This document shows, in pieces, positions 40,251 to 48,716 of a stretch of DNA of 64,000 bases (positions are counted from its first letter, which is position 1; the number at the start of each line of letters is the position of its first letter). The notes under the pieces were generated by a model, which saw only the letters and a list, made by a program, of their open reading frames with translations, made no database searches and was not told where the DNA came from. The position numbers were made by a program, and so were the translations under genes. This DNA is from Chryseobacterium sp. c4a (GTDB lineage: Bacteria; Bacteroidota; Bacteroidia; Flavobacteriales; Weeksellaceae), in assembly GCF_009900745.1 (NCBI RefSeq), contig NZ_WXVU01000002.1, positions 62,001-126,000 on the forward strand, given 5' to 3'.

Positions 40251-41363
40251 GTGATAAACAACGACCAGATAAAAGAAGTTCAATCCAGAATTGACGACTT
40301 ACACAGATATTTACAGATTGAAAAAAAGAAGATAGAAATTGCCAACGATGATGAAAAAACGGCAGCACCAGAATTTTGGGATAATCCTAAAACTGCAGAA
40401 GCTTTCCTAAAGCAGCTTCGTTCCAAGAAAAAATGGGTAGAAAGCTATGATGAAATTCATACACAGTTTGAAGATCTGCAAGTATTGGTAGATTTTGCTA
40501 AAGAAGATCCGGATTCCGAAAAAGAATTGGATGAAACATTCCCGCAATTGGTAGAGAAAATCGAAGATCTTGAATTCAAGAATATGCTTTCCAATGAAGG
40601 TGATGAGCTTTCTGCGGTTCTTCAGATTACTGCCGGAGCCGGAGGAACAGAAAGCTGTGACTGGGCATCTATGCTGATGAGAATGTACACTATGTGGGCT
40701 GAAAAGCAAGGTTATAAAATCCGAGAACTGAATTTCCAGGAAGGAGATGTAGCCGGTGTAAAGACTGTTACCCTTGAAATTGAAGGTGAATTTGCTTTCG
40801 GATACTTAAGAGGAGAGAATGGAGTTCACAGATTGGTTAGAATTTCACCTTTTGATTCGAATGCTAAACGTCATACCAGCTTTGTTTCTGTATATGTTTA
40901 TCCTTTAGTAGATGATACCATTGAGATCAACATCAACCCGGCGGATATCTCTTTCGAAACGATGAGGTCTTCTGGAGCAGGAGGTCAGAACGTAAACAAA
41001 GTAGAAACTGCGGTACGTCTTCGTCACGCACCTACAGGAATCATTATTGAAAACTCGGAATCCCGTTCTCAGCTTCAGAACAAAGAAAAAGCAATGCAGC
41101 TTTTACGTTCCAGATTATACGAAATGGAATTGGAAGAACGTATGAAGGCGAGAAATGAGATTGAAGCGAATAAAATGAAGATCGAGTGGGGAAGTCAGAT
41201 CAGAAACTATGTAATGCACCCGTACAAATTGGTAAAAGATGTACGCTCAGGTCATGAAACCTCAGATGTGGACGCTGTAATGAACGGAAATCTTACCCCT
41301 TTCCTTAAAGCTTTCTTAATGGCCGATGGTACGGCAGTTTCCGATGATGACCTAGACCTATAA
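40251..41363 (+). CDS. prfB: peptide chain release factor 2
   Basis: The 370-residue class I release factor recognises UGA and UAA. The anticodon-like SPF tripeptide is in [15 protein letters not shown] and the GGQ motif is in [15 protein letters not shown]. Translation starts at GTG 40251, with no ATG nearby. The usual in-frame UGA near codon 25 with a CTT slippage site is absent, since RYLQIEKKK is read straight through. The gene is therefore not controlled by the programmed +1 frameshift seen in many bacteria. Confidence 0.95.
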   Translation: MINNDQIKEVQSRIDDLHRYLQIEKKKIEIANDDEKTAAPEFWDNPKTAEAFLKQLRSKKKWVESYDEIHTQFEDLQVLVDFAKEDPDSEKELDETFPQLVEKIEDLEFKNMLSNEGDELSAVLQITAGAGGTESCDWASMLMRMYTMWAEKQGYKIRELNFQEGDVAGVKTVTLEIEGEFAFGYLRGENGVHRLVRISPFDSNAKRHTSFVSVYVYPLVDDTIEININPADISFETMRSSGAGGQNVNKVETAVRLRHAPTGIIIENSESRSQLQNKEKAMQLLRSRLYEMELEERMKARNEIEANKMKIEWGSQIRNYVMHPYKLVKDVRSGHETSDVDAVMNGNLTPFLKAFLMADGTAVSDDDLDL

Positions 41364-41403
41364 ATATCATGTGAAATTTTAGTTAAAATCTTATAATTAA
41401 TTT

Positions 41404-41432
41404 TTGTTTCAGACATTTTAGACTTATTTTTG
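41404..41432 (+). promoter_or_regulatory. promoter for the DedA gene
   Basis: TTG at 41404-41406 and TATTTTTG at 41425-41432 are 18 bp apart; the gene's ATG is 17 bp after the -7 element. Confidence 0.6.
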
Positions 41433-41448
41433 TTGTTCATCGATATAT

Positions 41449-42144
41449 ATGGAAGATTTCAATAGCTGGAAGGATTTATTAAACCCGGAGTTTTACATTA
41501 AAATGGGAGGGTTTTGGCTTATTTTATTTATTGTTTTTGCTGAAACAGGTCTTTTTGTAGGATTTTTTCTACCGGGAGATTCATTATTGTTCGTTTCAGG
41601 AATTTATGCTGTTGAAATCATCAAAGAGACATTTGGGTCTACCGGAAGTGATTTCTTGGATACAACAATCTTAGCCTCTGGAGTAGCTCTTGCTGCTATT
41701 ATAGGAAATGAAGTAGGATATTACTTTGGAAGAAAAGCAGGGCCTGCATTATACAAAAGACCAGATTCAATGCTTTTTAAAAAGAAATACCTTTATCAGG
41801 CTCATGATTTCTTTGAAAAACACGGGGCATTAGCCATCATTATGGCAAGATTCTTACCTGTAGTAAGAACTTTTACACCTATTGTTGCCGGAATCGTAAA
41901 GATGGATAAAAAAGAGTTTTTAAGAGATAATATTATTGGAGCCGTTTTATGGTCATTTATTTTGATCTTCGCAGGACACTATCTTGATAAACTTTTCATG
42001 GAACAGTTTCACATCAATCTGAAAGAAAAGCTGGAATACATCATCATTGTTATTGTTTTGGTGACAACACTTCCGGTAATTATTAAGTTTATGTTTGGAA
42101 AGAAAGATGATTTCTCTAAATATGAAAATAAAGATTTTGAATAA
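41449..42144 (+). CDS. DedA family membrane protein
   Basis: The 231-residue integral membrane protein has the family signatures ETGLFVGFFLPGDSLLF, GNEVGYYFGRKAGP and the conserved ARFLPVVRTFTPIVAG amphipathic segment. DedA/SNARE-associated proteins are thought to move lipids such as undecaprenyl phosphate across the inner membrane and support proton homeostasis. It is transcribed alone from its own promoter and ends in a terminator. Confidence 0.93.
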   Translation: MEDFNSWKDLLNPEFYIKMGGFWLILFIVFAETGLFVGFFLPGDSLLFVSGIYAVEIIKETFGSTGSDFLDTTILASGVALAAIIGNEVGYYFGRKAGPALYKRPDSMLFKKKYLYQAHDFFEKHGALAIIMARFLPVVRTFTPIVAGIVKMDKKEFLRDNIIGAVLWSFILIFAGHYLDKLFMEQFHINLKEKLEYIIIVIVLVTTLPVIIKFMFGKKDDFSKYENKDFE

Positions 42145-42167
42145 AAAACAATTCAACTAAAATATAG

Positions 42168-42197
42168 AAGACTGTCTCATAAAGGCAGTCTTTTTTT
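42168..42197 (+). terminator. intrinsic terminator after the DedA gene
   Basis: AAGACTGTCT and AGGCAGTCTT pair with one G-U, followed by seven T. Confidence 0.8.
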
Positions 42198-42285
42198 ATT
42201 GTATTACCAATGCAGAAGTAGAAATACGTTGATCATAATCTGAAGAGTAACCTTTGGATATCATTTTTAAGCGCTTCTAATGAAG

Positions 42286-43155
42286 CTATTTTTTTATCCA
42301 GTCCAGAATATTCGGGTAGATGATACTATCTCTTTTTCTCTTACTGAAAAACCTGGGAGTATGTCCTGTTCTCTCCATAAATATAAATTTATGTGGGATA
42401 TTCATCTGAGTAAGTGCTGAATCCATGGCAATTCCTTGATGTTGATTAACTAAAAAATCGCGATTTCCTTGAAACAATAGAGTAGGAACAGTGGTAATAT
42501 TGGCAATTGGGCTGGCTTCTTTAAAGGCTTCCGAAAGATTCTTACGGTCAAATTTGGTTCCCACCATCTTTTGAATTGTAGGTGAAGTATATTTAGAATA
42601 AAAGGAATTCAAATATTCAGGGCTATAAAAATCAGTAGGGCCACTTAAAGAAATGATTTTTTTAATCTGATCCGGATGCTGATATCCATACAATAAAGCA
42701 AGATGTCCGCCGGCACTTTCGCCAAGAATGATATAATTGTTAGGCTGAAGTTCAGCTTTTTCGGCTAATGAATTAAACTTTTCCACTACAGAACCAATGT
42801 CCTCAAGTTGTTGTTTATAAGTGATCTGCTTTTTTTTAGAAACAAGTCGGTAGTTCAGGTTGATACTGGGTATTTTATTTTTAAAAAGCATTTTCTGAAT
42901 CTGGATCATGTGCTCCTTTTTCCCCAACGTCCAGCCTCCACCATGTACCATAAGAACTACAGGAGAATCTTTGGCGTAATCCTTAGGTAAGAAAACATCC
43001 ATTTTTTGTCTTTTATGTTCTCCATATTTTAGGTTATAGATCTTCTGCTGGCCTCCCGGGCCTACCCAAACCCTGAATTTCGTATTGCAGGACTGCAGTA
43101 GAAAACTGATGCACCCCATAACGAAAAAATGGTACCTGAGAATGAGCTTTTTCAT
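42286..43155 (-). CDS. alpha/beta hydrolase lipoprotein, BD-FAE-like esterase
   Basis: The 289-residue protein has a lipoprotein signal (lipobox LLQSC). The catalytic pattern is HGGGW (oxyanion hole), GESAGGHLA (nucleophile Ser), GNRDFLV (Asp) and RTGHTPRF (His). MDVFLPKD at the start of the domain fits the feruloyl/acetyl esterase group of hydrolases. It is probably attached to the envelope. It stands alone; the GLPGLI gene upstream is 121 bp away. Confidence 0.85.
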   Translation of the reverse strand: MKKLILRYHFFVMGCISFLLQSCNTKFRVWVGPGGQQKIYNLKYGEHKRQKMDVFLPKDYAKDSPVVLMVHGGGWTLGKKEHMIQIQKMLFKNKIPSINLNYRLVSKKKQITYKQQLEDIGSVVEKFNSLAEKAELQPNNYIILGESAGGHLALLYGYQHPDQIKKIISLSGPTDFYSPEYLNSFYSKYTSPTIQKMVGTKFDRKNLSEAFKEASPIANITTVPTLLFQGNRDFLVNQHQGIAMDSALTQMNIPHKFIFMERTGHTPRFFSKRKRDSIIYPNILDWIKK

Positions 43156-43276
43156 AGATCAAAATTAGAAAAAAATAGGCAGCAAAGCTAATTGAAATAT
43201 ATGATTTATATGGGCTTTTGTTTTGCTTTTCAGGGGGTTGAAGATGTTTGTCTTGCGGAATATAGTGGGGATTTAT

Positions 43277-44098
43277 TTATTTTTTCAGCAGATCTATCTC
43301 AATGATATTATTATCTTTTTTAATCTCATCGAGTCTGTCTTTTTCTATTTCTCTTACTTTTTGTTGTCCACTCACAGTATTACCTTCAGTATCCTGATAA
43401 TCTGGAATTTTTCCTATCAGGTCAGCAACAGGGTTGGTTCGGTAGTTTTTATACAATTTAATAAACTGTGGATATGATATTTTTGATATTTTGTAATTAT
43501 TGACAGTAGGATAAATAAATTCTTCCTTGGTGTCTTTAATACCTTTCAGCATATACTGATGGTTTTTACCATGATCTTCTAGTTCAAGGATAAGTCCCGG
43601 GAGACCATAAAACTTATAAGGGCCATCCTGGAAGGGAATATCTTTGGCAAACCATGCTGTCCACTGCCTTCCGCCATAAGAAACTGTAGCTTTTTGTACT
43701 TTATGATTCAATATGGTCTTAAATTCAGAGGAAAGTTTCCACGGAAGTTTTACCTCCTGACTGATAATATATTTTCCATATGAAATTACTTTTACATACT
43801 CAATTTGAGATGAATTTGGATATTTGATTACTTTATCTTCGATCATTGACCCACCTTCTGTAGGCATTGATATAATTCCTTTTTGGGCATTACTGACCAG
43901 AGTAGAATCTGATCTATACCTTTCCTGCCCAAAAAAAAGAGACCTTTTCTTGTCAATATCCAGTACCATTATTTCAGTTATACTTTGTTTCTTTTCGGTA
44001 GAATCAGGAATAAAGCGGTATTCATAGAGAAACTGCTTGCTTTGACTTTGAAATAAGCCGGAGAGTAAAAGAATAAAAAAAAGGAATAAAGCTCTCAT
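43277..44098 (-). CDS. GLPGLI family secreted protein
   Basis: The 273-residue protein has a signal peptide ending near FQSQS and the signature KFYGLPGLILELED around residue 160, preceded by WTAWFAKDIPFQDGPY. The GLPGLI family is restricted to Bacteroidota and its role is unknown. Length and signal are normal for it. It is transcribed toward the esterase gene, 121 bp away. Confidence 0.9.
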   Translation of the reverse strand: MRALFLFFILLLSGLFQSQSKQFLYEYRFIPDSTEKKQSITEIMVLDIDKKRSLFFGQERYRSDSTLVSNAQKGIISMPTEGGSMIEDKVIKYPNSSQIEYVKVISYGKYIISQEVKLPWKLSSEFKTILNHKVQKATVSYGGRQWTAWFAKDIPFQDGPYKFYGLPGLILELEDHGKNHQYMLKGIKDTKEEFIYPTVNNYKISKISYPQFIKLYKNYRTNPVADLIGKIPDYQDTEGNTVSGQQKVREIEKDRLDEIKKDNNIIEIDLLKK

Positions 44099-44206
44099 AT
44101 TAAATTTTATACTTTGGTGAATGGCTAATATACAAATTAAGAGTATGTGCTATGTGGTACTTAAAATTAATATTTTACAAATCGTTTATAAATAGAATTA
44201 AATATT

Positions 44207-44214
44207 TATTTTTG
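44207..44214 (+). promoter_or_regulatory. -7 promoter element for the DUF808 gene
   Basis: TATTTTTG matches TAnnTTTG and lies 34 bp before the ATG at 44249. The -33 element is unclear. Confidence 0.5.
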
Positions 44215-44248
44215 CGAAAGTTAACAGAGATTAAAAAAACATTAAAAT

Positions 44249-45130
44249 ATGGCGTCAGGCTTTTTTGCAATTTTAGATGATATTGCAGCATTGATGGATG
44301 ATGTAGCGGTTACGAGTAAAATAGCTACACAGAAAACAGCAGGAATTTTGGGAGATGATCTGGCTGTAAATGCAGAAAAAGCCACGGGCTTTCTTTCTTC
44401 CAGAGAACTTCCGGTATTGTGGGCAATTACCAAAGGTTCCTTTATCAATAAGTTGATTATTCTTCCTATTGCGTTTTTACTCAATTGGCTCTACAAACCG
44501 GCCATAGAAATGATTCTTATTCTGGGAGGTTTATACCTTGCTTTTGAAGGAGTAGAGAAAATCATTGAATATTTATTTCACCGTTCTAAAAAAGGACATG
44601 AAGTAGTGGCGGAGAGTAATGAAGATGAAAACTCAGAAGTTTCTGAAAAAGCAAAGATCAATTCAGCGATTAGAACCGATTTTATTCTTTCTATTGAAAT
44701 TGTAATCATTGCTTTAGGAACGGTCATTCAACAAGAGCATCCATTACTTACCCAAATTCTTACCGTAACTTTTGTGTCATTTCTAGCCACGGTAGGGGTA
44801 TATGGAATCGTAGCATTGATTGTAAGAATGGATGATGCTGGTTTTAGTTTGATTAAAAAAAGCCATGATAAAGGTTTCTTCTCTAAACTTGGACATTTAC
44901 TAGTAAAAGCTCTACCTATCATTATCAAGTTACTGGGCATTGTTGGAACTATTGCTTTGATTTTAGTGTCTGGAGGAATTTTCGTTCACAATATTCACTA
45001 TCTGCACAAATTGTTACCTACTTGGCCGGATATTCTAAAAGAATTCACTTTTGGAATGATAGGCGGAATTGCTGCTGTACTTGTTTTTACACTAGGAAAA
45101 GGAATCTATTCTTTAGCGACAAAAAAATAA
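44249..45130 (+). CDS. DUF808 family membrane protein
   Basis: The 293-residue protein begins MASGFFAILDDIAALMDDVA, the DUF808 (YedI-like) start. The next blocks KTAGILGDDLAVNAEKATGF and SRELPVLWAITKGSFINKL are also typical. About five hydrophobic helices follow, with LGGLYLAFEGVEKIIEYLFH in the middle. The role is unknown, although the family is common in bacteria. It ends in a terminator before the convergent dnaJ. Confidence 0.92.
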   Translation: MASGFFAILDDIAALMDDVAVTSKIATQKTAGILGDDLAVNAEKATGFLSSRELPVLWAITKGSFINKLIILPIAFLLNWLYKPAIEMILILGGLYLAFEGVEKIIEYLFHRSKKGHEVVAESNEDENSEVSEKAKINSAIRTDFILSIEIVIIALGTVIQQEHPLLTQILTVTFVSFLATVGVYGIVALIVRMDDAGFSLIKKSHDKGFFSKLGHLLVKALPIIIKLLGIVGTIALILVSGGIFVHNIHYLHKLLPTWPDILKEFTFGMIGGIAAVLVFTLGKGIYSLATKK

Positions 45131-45157
45131 AACAGAATTATAATTAAATAACCAAAA

Positions 45158-45190
45158 AAATCCTGTATTCGTGAGAGTACAGGATTTTTT
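45158..45190 (+). terminator. intrinsic terminator after the DUF808 gene
   Basis: AAATCCTGTA and TACAGGATTT pair around a ten-base loop, followed by T. Confidence 0.85.
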
Positions 45191-45226
45191 ATGGTCTGGC
45201 TTAAAGGTCATTTTGAAACCCTAAAC

Positions 45227-45250
45227 AAAAAAGAGGCCTAAGCCTCTTTT
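45227..45250 (-). terminator. intrinsic terminator after dnaJ
   Basis: AAAAGAGGC and GCCTCTTTT pair; on the minus strand a T run follows. Confidence 0.85.
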
Positions 45251-45253
45251 ATA

Positions 45254-46372
45254 TTAATTGAATAAATCTTTTACTTTATCAAAAAAAGTTTTTTCCTTTC
45301 CGGATGGTTCTGCAACCATTTCTCCGCTGGACATTTGCTTTTCAAAGAAGTCTTTTTGCTCCTTAGTAAGTTTTTGTGGTGTCCATACATTGATATGAAT
45401 AAACATGTCTCCTTTACCATAGCTATCGATGCTTGGAAGACCTTTTCCTGCTAATCTTAAGATTTTTCCGGATTGTGTTCCTGGATCTACTGTAATTTTT
45501 ACTTTTCCGCCTACTGTAGGAATTTCTTTTTTCGTTCCTAAAGCTGCTTCAGCAAATGAAACATACAATTCCTGGTGAAGGTTGTCTCCTTCTCTCTTAA
45601 TAGTTTGGTCTACCTCCTCTTCAATGATTACTAATAAATCACCAGGCGTACCTCCAAACGGAGCATCGTTTCCTTTTCCTCTTACATTAAGCTGAATTCC
45701 GTCTCTTGCTCCTGCAGGAATATTGATGGTGATTTCCTCTTCATCTTTTACAAGACCCTGAGCATTAGCTCCGGCAGGAATTTTATCAGCAACTTTTCCG
45801 ATTCCCTGGCAAGTTCCACAAGTTGTTTGAGTCTGCATTTGACCAAACATCGTGTTCATCACTTTAAGTTGAACACCGGAACCGTTACAAGTAGGACATG
45901 TTTTTGAAGTGGCACCTTCTGCCATCTTCATTTTTTTTACTTTAATGGTTTTATGAGTTCCGTTTACCATTTCCTCAAGGTTCAGCTTGATTCTGATTCT
46001 TAAATTAGAACCTTTCACCTGCTGGCGACCACCGCCGCCACCGCCGAATCCTCCGAAACCACCACCGAAAATATCTCCAAACTGGCTGAAAATATCCTCC
46101 ATGTTCATTCCGCCTCCGAAGCCTCCGCCTCCGAAACCGCCATTTCCACCCATTCCGGCGTGACCGAATTGGTCATATCTGGCACGTTTCTGATCGTCGC
46201 TTAGTACTTCATAAGCTTCAGCAGCTTCTTTAAATTTTTCTTCAGCCTCTTTATCCCCTGGATTTTTATCCGGGTGGAATTTGATGGCCATTTTACGGTA
46301 TGCTTTTTTTATTTCGTCGGCCGATGCAGATTTGCTGATCTCAAGAACCTCGTAATAATCTCTTTTTGACAT
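45254..46372 (-). CDS. dnaJ: chaperone DnaJ with a reduced zinc domain
   Basis: The 372-residue co-chaperone stimulates DnaK. It has a J domain with HPD (about 1-70), a Gly/Phe-rich linker (about 75-115), a zinc domain and the C-terminal substrate-binding domains. Only two of the four usual CxxCxGxG repeats remain: CPTCNGSG and CGTCQGIG, the second and third. The first is replaced by a [12 protein letters not shown] stretch and the fourth by [10 protein letters not shown]. Zinc centre I is therefore absent and centre II kept. It follows grpE after a 101-bp spacer. Confidence 0.95.
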   Translation of the reverse strand: MSKRDYYEVLEISKSASADEIKKAYRKMAIKFHPDKNPGDKEAEEKFKEAAEAYEVLSDDQKRARYDQFGHAGMGGNGGFGGGGFGGGMNMEDIFSQFGDIFGGGFGGFGGGGGGRQQVKGSNLRIRIKLNLEEMVNGTHKTIKVKKMKMAEGATSKTCPTCNGSGVQLKVMNTMFGQMQTQTTCGTCQGIGKVADKIPAGANAQGLVKDEEEITINIPAGARDGIQLNVRGKGNDAPFGGTPGDLLVIIEEEVDQTIKREGDNLHQELYVSFAEAALGTKKEIPTVGGKVKITVDPGTQSGKILRLAGKGLPSIDSYGKGDMFIHINVWTPQKLTKEQKDFFEKQMSSGEMVAEPSGKEKTFFDKVKDLFN

Positions 46373-46393
46373 GACAATTATATAATTGATTAC

Positions 46394-46470
46394 TGATAAA
46401 TGATAAAAGATATTGTAAAGCTAATAAGTGAAACATTCATCAATTATCACTCATCATTTATCATTTATGA
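46394..46470. repeat. inverted repeat in the grpE-dnaJ spacer
   Basis: TGATAAATGATAAA (46394-46407) and TTTATCATTTATGA (46457-46470) are inverted copies with one mismatch, within a low-complexity tract. The arms could pair in the grpE-dnaJ mRNA. Confidence 0.5.
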
Positions 46471-46473
46471 ATT

Positions 46474-47010
46474 TTAGTTTCCTGTTACTACTTTTGCAAA
46501 ACGGATTACCTTGTCACTCAAAGTGTATCCTGTTTCAATAACATCTACGATTTTTCCTTTCAGCTCTTCTGTTGGCGCTGGAATTTGAGTAATAGCCTCA
46601 TGGAAATCTACATTGAAGCTGTCACCAGCGCTCACTTCCATAGCTTTTAATCCTTTTTCCGTAAGTTTATTTTTAAACTTCTGATAGATAAGCTCTACCC
46701 CTTGAAGGTCAGCCGGATTTCCGTTTTTAGCGATTTCTTTTAATGCTCTTTCAAAATCATCTAAAACGCCCAACATAGAAACCATCATATCCTGATTGGC
46801 ATATTGGAAGAATTCCATTTTCTCCTTAGAAGTTCTTTTTTTATAGTTTTCGAATTCAGCATATAATCTGATGTAACGATCCTTTTCTTCTGCCAAAAGT
46901 TCCTCAGCAGAAGGAGTCGCTGTCACATTGTCCTGAGACGTAGCCTCATTCTGAACGTTGTTATCTTCTTGATTATTGATGCTTTCTTCGTTAATATCCT
47001 GATTTTCCAT
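46474..47010 (-). CDS. grpE: nucleotide exchange factor GrpE
   Basis: The 178-residue protein releases ADP from DnaK. It has a Gln/Asn/Glu-rich disordered N-terminus, a long coiled coil containing RYIRLYAEFENYKKRTSKEK, and a beta domain with FNVDFHEAITQIPAPTEELK and IVDVIETGYTLSDKVIRFAK. The length is typical. It precedes dnaJ on the same strand. Confidence 0.95.
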   Translation of the reverse strand: MENQDINEESINNQEDNNVQNEATSQDNVTATPSAEELLAEEKDRYIRLYAEFENYKKRTSKEKMEFFQYANQDMMVSMLGVLDDFERALKEIAKNGNPADLQGVELIYQKFKNKLTEKGLKAMEVSAGDSFNVDFHEAITQIPAPTEELKGKIVDVIETGYTLSDKVIRFAKVVTGN

Positions 47011-47171
47011 AATTCAATATTTATTTACATGAATGTTTCGCAAAGACTCTGCCAAAGGAAAAAACAGGACATTAAGGCAGAAAAATGAATGAGTAAAGCA
47101 ATACGTTTTTGACAGATGAATAAGGGAAGGATAGACAAAAAGATGAGAGACAGGAGATTAAATAAAAATAA

Positions 47172-47235
47172 AACTTCAAGGTTTAAAGCTTTAGATTGAA
47201 TGGTGGCAACCTTAAACGTTAAACCTTGAAGTTTG
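47172..47235 (-). terminator. long inverted repeat after mntH, likely terminator
   Basis: AAACTTCAAGGTTTAA (47172-47187) and TTAAACCTTGAAGTTT (47220-47235) form a perfect 16-bp stem with a 32-base loop. On the minus strand the stem is followed by TTATTTTTATTT. Confidence 0.6.
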
Positions 47236-47265
47236 ATATCTCGAATCACGAAATCCTGATCTCAA

Positions 47266-48603
47266 TTATTGTTCCCCTGTAAACGTCTGATACAACAGGT
47301 ATAAATTTAGAACAATGATGATAATGGTAATAGCCCATACACAAACCTTCAGGAATGGTTTATTCACGAATTTACCCATTTTAGCTTTATCGTTGGTAAA
47401 CATTACAAGTGGAACTACCGCAAAGCTTAGCTGCATGGATAAAATAACCTGGCTTAAAACCAAAAGCTCAGTGGTTCCCTGTTCTCCATAAAGAATAGCC
47501 ACAATCAGTGCCGGAATAACGGCAATAAGTCTTGTGATCAATCTTCGCAGCCATGGTTTTAATTTAATATTTAAAAAGCCTTCCATTACAATCTGACCCG
47601 CTAAAGTTCCGGTAAGTGTCGAGTTTTGTCCGGATGCCAATAGCGCAATTGCAAACGCAATACTTGCCATTGATGCTCCTAAAATAGGTGTTAACATCTG
47701 ATAAGCATCATGAATATCAGCGACATGTTCGTTTCCTGTAGTGTGAAATGTGGCCGCTGCCAGAATTAAAATCGCTGCATTGATAAAAAAAGCCAGCATC
47801 AATGATACAGTGCTGTCTAAAGTTGCAAATTTAATGGCCTCTTTTTTACCTTCAGTGTCACGGGTATAATCTCTGGTCTGTACAATACTGCTGTGTAGGT
47901 ATAAATTATGAGGCATTACGGTAGCTCCTAAAATCCCGATGGCAATATAAAGCATAGCAGGGTTTTGAATAATTTCTTTTTGTGGAACCAAGCCTCCCAG
48001 AATTTCATTAAAAGCAGGTTTAGAAATAACAATCTCATAAGCAAAGCAAGCCAGGATTATAAAAATAAGTCCACCTACAATACTCTCAATCCAACGAAAT
48101 CCTTTTGCCTGAAGGAGAAGAATTACCAATACATCTACAGTTGTTATGACAATTCCCCATGTCAAAGGTATATGAAACAGAAGATTTAAAGCAATGGCAG
48201 AACCTATGACTTCGGCAAGATCACAGGCAGCAATGGCTATTTCACAGAATACCCAGAGAATAAAATTGGTTGTAGGGCTGAAATGGTCTCTACAAGCCTG
48301 TGCTAAATCTCGTTCTGCTACCACACCAAGTTTAATGGATAAGTGTTGCAGAAGTACAGCAAAAATATTAGAAATAAGAATAACAGAAAGTAGAGTGTAC
48401 CCAAACTGAGCCCCTCCTGCAATATCTGTAGCCCAGTTTCCAGGATCCATATAACCTACAGCGATCATCAACCCAGGCCCCGTAAAGGCAAGGTATTTTC
48501 TCCAAAAGCTAGCTTTTTTAGGAACTTTAATAGAAGAATAAACTTCTGATAAAGAGTGTGATGTTTTTTCTTTTCGCCAAGCGCTTTTTAAATTGAAACT
48601 CAT
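47266..48603 (-). CDS. mntH: Nramp divalent metal cation transporter
   Basis: The 445-residue membrane protein imports manganese and other divalent cations with protons. The metal-binding motifs are GYMDPGNWATD in helix 1 and VMPHNLYLHSS in helix 6. About eleven hydrophobic segments are visible. A six-base inverted repeat overlaps the likely transcription start, which suggests a metal-responsive repressor of the MntR/DtxR type. Confidence 0.94.
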   Translation of the reverse strand: MSFNLKSAWRKEKTSHSLSEVYSSIKVPKKASFWRKYLAFTGPGLMIAVGYMDPGNWATDIAGGAQFGYTLLSVILISNIFAVLLQHLSIKLGVVAERDLAQACRDHFSPTTNFILWVFCEIAIAACDLAEVIGSAIALNLLFHIPLTWGIVITTVDVLVILLLQAKGFRWIESIVGGLIFIILACFAYEIVISKPAFNEILGGLVPQKEIIQNPAMLYIAIGILGATVMPHNLYLHSSIVQTRDYTRDTEGKKEAIKFATLDSTVSLMLAFFINAAILILAAATFHTTGNEHVADIHDAYQMLTPILGASMASIAFAIALLASGQNSTLTGTLAGQIVMEGFLNIKLKPWLRRLITRLIAVIPALIVAILYGEQGTTELLVLSQVILSMQLSFAVVPLVMFTNDKAKMGKFVNKPFLKVCVWAITIIIIVLNLYLLYQTFTGEQ

Positions 48604-48606
48604 AAA

Positions 48607-48630
48607 TGTTAGAAATGACTAACAAATTTA
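48607..48630 (-). promoter_or_regulatory. mntH promoter with overlapping candidate operator
   Basis: The minus-strand -7 element TAAATTTG (48623-48630) overlaps by two bases a perfect inverted repeat TGTTAG-tcattt-CTAACA (48607-48624) that covers the start of transcription, just before the ATG. The repressor is not in this window. Confidence 0.5.
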
Positions 48631-48667
48631 ATTAAATAAATGTAAACACAAAAATCATGGCATAAAA

Positions 48668-48695
48668 AAATCCCGGAAAGTGATTTCCGGGATTT
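48668..48695 (-). terminator. intrinsic terminator after the OmpA-DUF937 gene
   Basis: AAATCCCGGAAA and TTTCCGGGATTT form a 12-bp stem; a T run follows on the minus strand. Confidence 0.88.
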
Positions 48696-48716
48696 AATTT
48701 TTATTGATTCTAAAGA

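Noticed and set aside
47025..47249. Open frame of 74 codons between grpE and mntH
   Set aside because: It spans the 16-bp inverted repeat and a low-complexity spacer, with no motif or sensible start; the hydrophobic run comes from AT-rich codons.
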